From assembly GCA_022616275.1 (NCBI GenBank), contig JAKEFB010000254.1, positions 1 to 46,218 of the forward strand: a DNA stretch of 46,218 bases, written 5' to 3'. Shown here in pieces: positions 30,875-37,352 of the stretch (the stretch's first letter is position 1; the number at the start of each line of letters is the position of its first letter). The stretch is from Chloroflexota bacterium. GTDB taxonomy: Bacteria; Chloroflexota; Anaerolineae; Promineifilales; Promineifilaceae. Position numbers and translations under genes: made by a program. Below the pieces are notes generated by a model. That model ran no database searches. It saw only the letters and a list, made by a program, of their open reading frames with translations, and was not told where the DNA came from.

Positions 30875-31915
30875 ATGAAGAAAAGATACGTTGTTGTTAT
30901 CGCTGTGATCTTAATGATCGCCGCCGGTTTAGTCATCCCCCCAGTCCGGCCGACGATCCAGTTGCCTGGCGAAGTGCTGCTCGATTGGTCGGAGGCCAGC
31001 CTGGGATTCCTGGAAGGCCCCGGAGCCTTTGGCCAGGGATTGACTAATACCCTGATTGGAACAGCGCTGGCTTACCTGGTCATCATTGTGATCGTTCTCC
31101 TCGCCCGCCCTGGCTCACGTACATCGGATGAGGTCCCAACCGGCTTGTACAACATGATCGAGATGATCATCGAAGGGGCCTACGGCTACGTTCAAAACGT
31201 CGCCGGCAAGTACGCCAAAAACTTCTTCCCCTTCTTCATGACCTTTGTGCTGCTCATTCTCACCGCCAACTGGCTGGAGCTTATCCCTGGCGTGGACAGC
31301 ATTGGCATCAAGGAAGACCTGGGCCATCACCGCGTGGAAGTGGCTGAAAGGGAAGCAGAAGCGGCCGGCGAAGAATTAACCGCCGAGGAAAGAGAACAGA
31401 TTGAAGCCGAAGCCCACAATGAAGGCGGCCGTTTTCAAGGGCCTTTCTTGCTGGCGGCCGGGGAAGGTGAGGGCGGCCAGCAGATTGTCCCCTTTGTCCG
31501 CGCTGCGGCTACCGATTTGAACTTCACCCTGGCCCTGGCCTTGTTATCGGTCTTGTTTACTCAATACTTCGGCTTCAAGGCCCTGGGATTGGGTTACCTG
31601 AGAAAGTTCATCCAGTTTGACGCCAACAAAATTGCCAGAAACCCGCTGGGGGCGATTGACCCCGTAGTCGGTATCCTGGAACTCGTGTCCGAGATTTCCA
31701 AGATTCTCTCCTTTGCCTTCCGTCTTTTTGGCAACATCTTTGCCGGCCAGGTGTTGTTGTTCGTGATTGGCTCGCTGTTGGGGGTCGCCTTAGTGGGTGT
31801 TTATGGCCTGGAGTTCTTCGTCGGCGCTATCCAGGCCCTGGTTTTTGCCCTGCTGACCCTGACCTTTATGGCCGGAGCCACCACGGCGCACCACGGCGGC
31901 GACGAACATCATTAG
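30875..31915 (+). CDS. atpB: F0F1 ATP synthase subunit a
   Basis: The 346-residue membrane protein is subunit a, the stator half of the proton path. The essential Arg is in KILSFAFRLFGNIFAGQVLL, and EFFVGAIQALVFALLTLTFM forms the last helix, ending with a His-rich tail. It is about 80-100 residues longer than usual. Most of the excess is an acidic loop at about residues 138-205, between the helix FFPFFMTFVLLILTANWLEL and the next one; it includes the helix-like VAEREAEAAGEELTAEEREQ. The loop position relative to the membrane should place it on the outside, but I cannot prove that. Subunit c follows 82 bases on. Confidence 0.94.
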   Translation: MKKRYVVVIAVILMIAAGLVIPPVRPTIQLPGEVLLDWSEASLGFLEGPGAFGQGLTNTLIGTALAYLVIIVIVLLARPGSRTSDEVPTGLYNMIEMIIEGAYGYVQNVAGKYAKNFFPFFMTFVLLILTANWLELIPGVDSIGIKEDLGHHRVEVAEREAEAAGEELTAEEREQIEAEAHNEGGRFQGPFLLAAGEGEGGQQIVPFVRAAATDLNFTLALALLSVLFTQYFGFKALGLGYLRKFIQFDANKIARNPLGAIDPVVGILELVSEISKILSFAFRLFGNIFAGQVLLFVIGSLLGVALVGVYGLEFFVGAIQALVFALLTLTFMAGATTAHHGGDEHH

Positions 31916-31997
31916 TCATTGAGGGTAGGCCAGCGCAATCATCGGCTTTAGCCTGCTATTTCGACTTTAGACATTGTGTGGAGGATATGATAGTAAG

Positions 31998-32249
31998 ATG
32001 ACACCAGAAGCTGCTGAACTGATTAAAGAAGGTATGCAACTGATAGGCGCCGGTCTGGCCATGACGGGCGCGATTGGGGCCGGGGCTGGTATTGGCATCG
32101 TCGTCGGTGGCGCTGTGCAGGGTATCGCCCGGAACCCGGACGCCGGCGGCACGATCCAGGCCAATATGATCCTGGGGATCGCCTTCGCCGAAGCGGTGGC
32201 TATTTACGCCCTGGTGGTGGCCTTGATTATTCTGTTCGTCGGTGTGTAA
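31998..32249 (+). CDS. atpE: F0F1 ATP synthase subunit c
   Basis: The 83-residue hairpin protein forms the c-ring. Seen: the first helix GAGLAMTGAIGAGAGIGIVV, the polar loop GIARNPDAGG, and the second helix with the ion-binding Glu in ILGIAFAEAVAIYALVVALI. The Gln and Ser that mark sodium-type rings are not seen, so proton coupling is inferred. The ATG at 31998 gives the usual N-terminus, with GGAGGA at 31980-31985 as a rather distant ribosome site; the frame opens eight codons earlier at a TTG. Confidence 0.94.
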   Translation: MTPEAAELIKEGMQLIGAGLAMTGAIGAGAGIGIVVGGAVQGIARNPDAGGTIQANMILGIAFAEAVAIYALVVALIILFVGV

Positions 32250-32277
32250 CCCCACCGGCTCGTAAGGAGAAACATAG

Positions 32278-32982
32278 ATGGAAGCACTAGGCATCAACCT
32301 GGGTTACCTGATTCTCCAGGCGCTGGCCATCCTGGTCCTGATCCTGCTGTTGAAAGGCTGGCTGTATGGCCCGGTCTTGAGGGTCCTGGAGGATCGAAAG
32401 GCGCGCATTGCCAAGGGGTTGGAGGACGCCCGCCAGGCGGCCATTGCCCGCGATAACGCCGACGCCGAGGCCAGGAAAATCCTGGACCAGGCCCGGGCCG
32501 AGGCGGCCAAGCTTCGCCAGGACGCGGCCGTCCAGGCCGAAGAGCAGGCAGCCAGCATCGTCGCCAAAGCCAACCAGGAGGGGAAGGACATCGTCGCCAA
32601 AGCCCGCGAGGACGCTGAAGAGGAGCGTAACCAGATCCTATCCGAGCTGCGCGGCCAGGTGGCGGCCATCGCCATCGCCGCGGCGCAAAAGCTGGTGGGC
32701 GAGACGCTGGACGAGAAACGCCAGCACCAGCTCATTTCCGATTTCTTTGCCAAGGTCCCGGCCGGGGTTCGTGATCTACAGGGCGACGCGGCCGAAGTGA
32801 CCAGCGCCCTGCCCCTTTCGGAAGAGGAGAAAGCCAGCATCAAGAAGACCTTGAAGGTTAGCAACGTTAACTTCAAGATAGAACCTGATATCCTGGGCGG
32901 CCTGATCGTTCGGGTGGGTGACCGCGTGGTGGACGCCAGCGTGGTCGGCAAGATGGACGGGCTGCGCGAGTCGCTGCGATGA
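32278..32982 (+). CDS. atpF: ATP synthase b subunit fused to the C-terminal part of delta
   Basis: The 234-residue protein starts as a normal b subunit: one membrane helix (LILQALAILVLILLLKGWLY), then GPVLRVLEDRKARIAKGLED and a long Ala/Glu/Arg coiled coil to about residue 150. Residues 172-234 are not b-like. They match the end of delta (OSCP): VTSALPLSEEEKASIKKTL, FKIEPDILGGLIVRVGDRVV, DASVVGKMDGLRESL, comparable to the E. coli delta tail around [20 protein letters not shown]. The N-terminal six-helix domain of delta is absent. AAGGAG precedes the ATG. No atpA, G, D or C follows; the operon ends here in a terminator, so F1 is encoded elsewhere. Confidence 0.9.
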   Translation: MEALGINLGYLILQALAILVLILLLKGWLYGPVLRVLEDRKARIAKGLEDARQAAIARDNADAEARKILDQARAEAAKLRQDAAVQAEEQAASIVAKANQEGKDIVAKAREDAEEERNQILSELRGQVAAIAIAAAQKLVGETLDEKRQHQLISDFFAKVPAGVRDLQGDAAEVTSALPLSEEEKASIKKTLKVSNVNFKIEPDILGGLIVRVGDRVVDASVVGKMDGLRESLR

Positions 32983-32987
32983 TAAAG

Positions 32988-33058
32988 AGGAGATTGGAGA
33001 TTGGAGATTAGAGATTGCTCCATTCTCTAATCTCTAATCTCTAAATTTCGACTCTCGT
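32988..33058. repeat. Inverted word array (GGAGATT / AATCTCT) after atpF
   Basis: GGAGATT three times and AGAGATT are followed by CTCTAATCTCTAATCTCTAA. It begins six bases after the atpF stop and can fold on itself. A clean hairpin terminator follows. Confidence 0.75.
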
Positions 33059-33075
33059 TAAACCGAGGAGAAGAG

Positions 33076-33105
33076 AGGCCAGGGCGGCACCGAGCGCCCT
33101 GGCCT
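33076..33105. terminator. 11-bp GC-rich hairpin between atpF and the AIM24 gene
   Basis: AGGCCAGGGCG and CGCCCTGGCCT pair perfectly around GCACCGAG. Only a short TTTG follows on the plus strand. It lies between convergent genes and can serve both. Confidence 0.65.
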
Positions 33106-33113
33106 TTGTGCGC

Positions 33114-33797
33114 TCAGCCGCTTTTGACGGGCATATACTGGGCCAGCTTGGAGGCCAGGTTAGAGAGGGGCAGGCTTTGCAGCCAGATCTGGCCGGGGCC
33201 GGTCAGCGTGGCCAGGAACAACCCCTCACCACCGAAGAGAATATTCTTGACTCCCTTTACCCGTTGGATGTCGTAATTGACGGTCGGCTCGTACATGGCA
33301 ATGTGGCCGGGATCGACCTTGATCGTCTGGCCGGCCTGGAGGGTGTAGGCGCGGACCTCGCCAGAAATTTCGACCCAGGCCGTGCCCGGCCCGGTTATTT
33401 TCTGCAAGACAAAGCCTTCGCCGCCAAACAGGCCGGCCCCCAGCTTTTTGCGGAAGTGCATTTCCAGCGTGACCGTATGCTCGGCCACCATAAAGGCGTC
33501 TTTCTGGCAAATACGGCTTTCCCCGGCCTTCAGTTCCACCGGGACAATAGAGCCGGGCGCTTCCGGCGTAAAGGTAATCATGGCCTGGGGGCCAGAGCAG
33601 GTGTAGGTGGTCAGGAAAAGCGATTCCCCGGCCAGGGAACGGCCGAGGCCCTGCAACAACCCGCACCGGGTGCTGGTGTTCATGTCAATGTTGCCGACCA
33701 TCCAGGCCATTCCGCCGGACTCGGTAAAAACGGACTCCCCCTGGTTCAGGTAAATGTCTAACGTCTGCAACGTCGTCCCGTGAATTTCGTAACGCAT
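33114..33797 (-). CDS. AIM24 family protein
   Basis: The 227-residue protein is a beta-rich AIM24/TIGR00266 family member: GTTLQTLDIYLNQGESVFTE, SGGMAWMVGNIDMNTSTRCG, RSLAGESLFLTTYTCSG and the end segment GEGLFLATLTGPGQIWLQSL. The function of the bacterial family is not established; related folds have roles at membranes. The ATG at 33797 is chosen because AAGGAGGG lies about ten bases before it and the homologous N-terminus starts there; the frame opens 21 codons earlier. It is convergent with the atp operon. Confidence 0.9.
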   Translation of the reverse strand: MRYEIHGTTLQTLDIYLNQGESVFTESGGMAWMVGNIDMNTSTRCGLLQGLGRSLAGESLFLTTYTCSGPQAMITFTPEAPGSIVPVELKAGESRICQKDAFMVAEHTVTLEMHFRKKLGAGLFGGEGFVLQKITGPGTAWVEISGEVRAYTLQAGQTIKVDPGHIAMYEPTVNYDIQRVKGVKNILFGGEGLFLATLTGPGQIWLQSLPLSNLASKLAQYMPVKSG

Positions 33798-33883
33798 TTT
33801 TCCATCCCTCCTTTTGCTAAAGCAGAAAGTTCCAGTAAAAATCAACAGTGGTCGTGACAAAAACTCCGGCGTCCAGTTGCAAT

Positions 33884-34972
33884 TTAATCCTTCGTCACGA
33901 TGGGCAGGTAAGCGTAGGCTACCTCCGGCACAACCCTCAGGGTGATGGCCACGGTGGCCGGGCTGCCGGGCACAGGCGGTTCAGAAACAATGGTCAGGGT
34001 GGCCGTGTAAGTTCCCGTTACCAGGCCGGTGCTGTCTATGGTCATTGTGGGAGACTCGCCAGCCGGGCCGCTCCAGGCGCTCAAGGTGGGCGTCAGCGTG
34101 CCACCCGGCTCCAGCGAGGCCGCCCAACTCAGCCCCGCAAAACCGGTAAGTTCTATGGGCAGCGGTTGGGTAAAGACACCCGGCAAATCTACGTCGGCGA
34201 TCACTGCCAGGCTGGCCGGGACCCTTAATTCGACGACGGACAAGAAGGCGTCGTCCCAGTAAACGTCGTTATGTTTCACCGGGAACTCTGGGTACGAGTA
34301 AACAAAGACGGTCACGATTGGCGACTGGGCGATAGCCTGAATTTCAAATAAGCCATATTGGTCGTACTGCTCACGTTCTGAACCCCAAATGATGTTTGTG
34401 CTCTGCCACTCCGTGCCGCCGGTTGGATCTATCCCGATTTTTTGTACCAGGTGGCCATCTTCCGGGCCGCTATAAGCGTCATCGTCATCCTGGGCAGACC
34501 AGGAATGGCCCCAAATGCTAAAGCAAAGCAACGCACCTGGCGCTACGGCGGCCTGCTGGTAAAAACCGGCCTTGTGATTGCTAAAAAAAGTGAAATACTG
34601 TTGGGCTGCCTCGCCCGTGCGCACCCGGATCGGATCAGTAAAGATCGGATCGGCCGGCTTATATTCCGGCATGCGAATGATATAGGGCGGGTCGTCCGGA
34701 TCGTGGGAAAGCCACCAGGGTGTCCAGTTGGGAGCCATCTGGGCGGTATTGCAAATGCCGGCCGGGCAATCGGGGTGGCCATTGGGCGGGATGTAGGCGC
34801 TGTATTGGCCCTCAAAGGAAGGATTTAGCAAGAGATTGGCGCCCTGGCATTCTCCGCCGCCCTGCCTCAAGCTCTCATTCGGAAATGAGCTTGCTGTGTT
34901 GGCGAGTACGGCCATCATAGTTGCCAGGGATAGTGCGAGAGAGAGTGTGCCTACCATTACTAACTTATGCAT
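33884..34972 (-). CDS. Secreted protein with jelly-roll-like domain and YLPIV tail
   Basis: The 362-residue protein has a signal peptide (MHKLVMVGTLSLALSLATMM, cut probably near VLANTASS). The N-terminal region (NLLLNPSFEGQYSAYIPPNG) is the common start of galactose-binding-like jelly-roll domains, and VYWDDAFLSVVEL closes it near residue 250. A second, Ig/BACON-like beta domain follows (MTIDSTGLVTGTYTATLTIV). It ends AYAYLPIVTKD; similar YLPxV tails close many secreted proteins of Chloroflexota. No catalytic residues are recognised, so sugar or surface binding is the best guess. GGAGGG lies four bases before the ATG at 34972. Confidence 0.75.
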   Translation of the reverse strand: MHKLVMVGTLSLALSLATMMAVLANTASSFPNESLRQGGGECQGANLLLNPSFEGQYSAYIPPNGHPDCPAGICNTAQMAPNWTPWWLSHDPDDPPYIIRMPEYKPADPIFTDPIRVRTGEAAQQYFTFFSNHKAGFYQQAAVAPGALLCFSIWGHSWSAQDDDDAYSGPEDGHLVQKIGIDPTGGTEWQSTNIIWGSEREQYDQYGLFEIQAIAQSPIVTVFVYSYPEFPVKHNDVYWDDAFLSVVELRVPASLAVIADVDLPGVFTQPLPIELTGFAGLSWAASLEPGGTLTPTLSAWSGPAGESPTMTIDSTGLVTGTYTATLTIVSEPPVPGSPATVAITLRVVPEVAYAYLPIVTKD

Positions 34973-35024
34973 CTGGCCCTCCATCGTCTATTAACATTGA
35001 CCGCCTGACGAACCCATGCTACAA

Positions 35025-35053
35025 ATTATCCCGCTACTTGTAGTGCCTGGCAA
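35025..35053 (-). promoter_or_regulatory. Promoter TTGCCA-N17-GATAAT for the secreted protein
   Basis: On the minus strand TTGCCA (35048-35053) and GATAAT (35025-35030) are 17 bases apart. RNA would start near 35018. The -35 box lies inside one arm of the long hairpin at 35042-35104. Confidence 0.4.
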
Positions 35054-35104
35054 GGGGCAGTAACCGTTCCAAAGAATAATACCTTATGCCCCTTGCCAGG
35101 CACT
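35042..35104. repeat. 18-bp perfect inverted repeat between divergent genes
   Basis: AGTGCCTGGCAAGGGGCA (35042-35059) and its exact complement (35087-35104) enclose 27 bases. The element lies between the divergent secreted-protein and phosphodiesterase genes, 13 bases before the ATG of the latter. Confidence 0.75.
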
Positions 35105-35117
35105 TTCGAGAAAGACA

Positions 35118-36362
35118 ATGAGAGAACCGCCGTTACCGATTCCCGACGACTTTGTCTGGCCTGATTATACTGGAGGTACAATTGCCAATATCCCGGCCAC
35201 GATTGCTGCGCTCCTGGACGCCCCCTTTACCGGTCTACCACCTCTCTATCCGTCCCTGTGGCAACCCCTTCACGGCCGGGTGAAGCGGGTCATTCTGCTG
35301 CTGGTGGATGCCCTGGGCTGGAACCTCTTCCAGCAAGAGCTGCCTCGCCTGGAATGGCTGGCCGGCCGGGCGGTCGTCAGCGGCAAGATTACTTCGGTCT
35401 TTCCCTCGACCACCGTCGCCGCGCTGAGCAGCCTGTGGACCGGGGTGGCCCCAGCCCAGCACGGCCTGGTTGGCCTGCGCCTCTTCTTTCCCGAATACGC
35501 CGTCCTGGGCCAGCTCATCAAGTTTACGCCCAACTTTATCTCCGTCCCCGACGGGCTGGTGCAGGCCGGCGTGGACCTGGCCAGCTTTCTGGCCGCGCCT
35601 GGTTTTGCCAGCCAATTGGCCACGGCCGGCATTCCCACTTACTCTCTCAAAGGGCAGCACTTTTTGAATTCAGCCCTCAGCCAGATGCATAACCGGGGGG
35701 TGGTGGCCCAATATGGCATCGTCACGATGGCCGACCTGTTGGTCCAGTTGCGTGGGCTATTGGAGCAAACAGCCGGGGCTCCTCTCTACGCCAACGCTTA
35801 CTGGCCGGCCATTGACACGCTCAGCCACGTCTACGGCCCCTATCACCCCTCGGTAGCCGCCGAACTGCACGCCGTCCTGGCCCAATTGAAAACGGAGCTG
35901 CTGGACCGGCTGAGCCGGCCGGCCCGCGAGGGGACGGCGCTGTTCATCGTCGGCGACCACGGCCAGATTTTGTCGCCCCCGTCGCAAAACGTCCGCCTGG
36001 CCGACCACCCTGAGTTGCAGCAGTTGCTACTGATGCGGCCGGGTGGCGAGCCACGGGCGCCGTATCTGTTCGCCCGGCAAGGATGCAAGGCCGAACTCCT
36101 GGCTGCTCTCAACGGCCGGCTGGGTGAGGCCCTGGTCGCCTTTGACGCGGCCGACATCCTGGCGGCCGGCCTGCTGGGTCCTGGACCGCACGCGCCGGAA
36201 ACGGCTGCCCGGTTGGGCGACATCGTGGCGACCATGCGCCAGGGCTATTTGCTGCTAAGCCTGGACGAGGTGAAAAAGGTGGACGAGATGCCCGGCCGTC
36301 ACGGGGGCATGACGGCCGGTGAGATGGAAGTGCCCTGGTTAGGTTTTTACCTGGAAGATTGA
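35118..36362 (+). CDS. Alkaline phosphatase superfamily protein (nucleotide pyrophosphatase/phosphodiesterase type)
   Basis: The 414-residue protein fits PF01663. The first metal Asp is in VILLLVDALGWNLFQ, the Thr nucleophile in FPSTTVAALSSLWTGVAPAQ, the middle metal ligands in PAIDTLSHVYGPYHP and VGDHGQI, and the last His in GRHGGMTAGEMEVPWLGF. It probably hydrolyses a phosphodiester or phosphomonoester using two zinc-like ions. There is no signal peptide, so it looks cytoplasmic. It is a single gene between a long hairpin and a terminator. The substrate cannot be told. Confidence 0.88.
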   Translation: MREPPLPIPDDFVWPDYTGGTIANIPATIAALLDAPFTGLPPLYPSLWQPLHGRVKRVILLLVDALGWNLFQQELPRLEWLAGRAVVSGKITSVFPSTTVAALSSLWTGVAPAQHGLVGLRLFFPEYAVLGQLIKFTPNFISVPDGLVQAGVDLASFLAAPGFASQLATAGIPTYSLKGQHFLNSALSQMHNRGVVAQYGIVTMADLLVQLRGLLEQTAGAPLYANAYWPAIDTLSHVYGPYHPSVAAELHAVLAQLKTELLDRLSRPAREGTALFIVGDHGQILSPPSQNVRLADHPELQQLLLMRPGGEPRAPYLFARQGCKAELLAALNGRLGEALVAFDAADILAAGLLGPGPHAPETAARLGDIVATMRQGYLLLSLDEVKKVDEMPGRHGGMTAGEMEVPWLGFYLED

Positions 36363-36371
36363 TTGAAGAGT

Positions 36372-36404
36372 AAACCCCGCAGGTCTTAAAGACCTGCGGG
36401 GTTT
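36372..36404. terminator. Hairpin terminator AAACCCCGCAGGTC, repeat family copy 1
   Basis: AAACCCCGCAGGTCTT pairs fully with AAGACCTGCGGGGTTT. It lies between convergent genes. The same 14-base arms recur at 39500-39543, so this is also an interspersed repeat. Confidence 0.75.
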
Positions 36405-36415
36405 GATGTGGGCTT

Positions 36416-36559
36416 TCAATCTCCCCAGTGGCGCGCCTGACCGTTGCGCTGGCTGGTAACGTTCCTGGTGTAGGGGTCGCGACGAGGCCAGAAAATAATG
36501 GCCGCGCCAATCAGCATCAAAACCAGTAAAGCCGCTAGAAGCATGAGATCGCCGTCCAT
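36416..36559 (-). CDS. Small single-helix membrane protein, 47 aa
   Basis: The protein has one hydrophobic helix (MLLAALLVLMLIGAAIIFWP) followed by a basic, polar tail (RRDPYTRNVTSQRNGQ), suggesting an N-out, C-in or tail-inside arrangement by the positive-inside rule. I do not recognise a family. The ATG at 36559 is preceded by GGAGGA about seven bases away, which is good evidence that it is translated; the frame opens 13 codons earlier without support. It has its own well-formed promoter about 80 bases upstream. Confidence 0.6.
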   Translation of the reverse strand: MDGDLMLLAALLVLMLIGAAIIFWPRRDPYTRNVTSQRNGQARHWGD

Positions 36560-36638
36560 AATCGGTCCTCCATTTACCAATACGGTATGATACTTCACCG
36601 CAGCACGAGTAGTACTAGGGTCCTGGTACTACACTCCT

Positions 36639-36666
36639 ATTTTACTCAATAACCGGCGTTTGTCAA
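36639..36666 (-). promoter_or_regulatory. Promoter TTGACA-N16-TAAAAT for the small membrane protein
   Basis: On the minus strand a perfect TTGACA (36661-36666) and TAAAAT (36639-36644) are 16 bases apart. It is back to back with the promoter at 36680. Confidence 0.5.
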
Positions 36667-36679
36667 CTTTTACCGCCGC

Positions 36680-36708
36680 TTGACAGCCTGCCCCACATTA
36701 GATAGCAT
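36680..36708 (+). promoter_or_regulatory. Promoter TTGACA-N17-TAGCAT for the CDP-alcohol transferase/lgt operon
   Basis: A perfect TTGACA (36680-36685) and TAGCAT (36703-36708) are 17 bases apart. RNA would start near 36715, only about eight bases before the ATG, and no ribosome site is visible. Confidence 0.5.
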
Positions 36709-36722
36709 CTCGCCAGAGCATC

Positions 36723-37352
36723 ATGACGCACACAACTTCGCAGACCTCGAAACCAACGCTGACCGACTTTTTGCGGGCCCGGACGGCCGGCGTTGTCAAC
36801 CCCGTTGTCGCCGCCCTGGCCCGCCTGGGGTTGTCGCCCGACGTCCTAACCGTCACCGGCATGCTGGCCCACATTCTCTTTGCCTGGCTCATCGCCACTG
36901 GCCGGCTACAACTGGCCGGGGTGGCCATCGCCGTGCTGTCGCCGCTGGACGCGCTGGACGGCGCGCTGGCCCGCAAATTGGGCCGGCAACAGGGCAACTT
37001 TGGCGCGTTCCTGGACTCTACGCTGGACCGGCTGGCCGAGATTGCCCTATTCGCCGGCTACATCCTCTATTACAACCAGCCTGGCAACTCCTGGATGGTT
37101 GCCACCGCCTACCTGGCCCTGACCGGTTCCCTGATGGTCAGCTACGCTCGCTCCCGGGCTGAGGCTCTGGGGATCCCCTGCAAGGTCGGCATTCTCACTC
37201 GCGTCGAGCGCTACGTGGTCATCGTCCTGACCCTGTTGCTCAACGTCCCCGCCTACGGCCTGGCGATCCTGGCCGTCTTTACCTACGTGACCCTGGCCCA
37301 GCGGATGGTTCACGTCTGGCGGGCCACACGAAACAGCAGTCAAGAAGCATGA
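36723..37352 (+). CDS. CDP-alcohol phosphatidyltransferase family protein
   Basis: The 209-residue integral membrane protein has about six helices and the complete family motif DGxxARxxxxxxxxGxxxDxxxD, seen as LDGALARKLGRQQGNFGAFL and DSTLDRLAEI. It transfers a phosphatidyl group from CDP-diacylglycerol to an alcohol. The N-terminal TDFLRARTAGVVNPVVAALA and the general layout recall phosphatidylglycerophosphate or phosphatidylinositol-phosphate synthases, but the alcohol is not fixed by the sequence. Its stop overlaps the lgt start by four bases (ATGA), linking phospholipid supply to lipoprotein modification, since Lgt uses phosphatidylglycerol. Confidence 0.88.
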   Translation: MTHTTSQTSKPTLTDFLRARTAGVVNPVVAALARLGLSPDVLTVTGMLAHILFAWLIATGRLQLAGVAIAVLSPLDALDGALARKLGRQQGNFGAFLDSTLDRLAEIALFAGYILYYNQPGNSWMVATAYLALTGSLMVSYARSRAEALGIPCKVGILTRVERYVVIVLTLLLNVPAYGLAILAVFTYVTLAQRMVHVWRATRNSSQEA

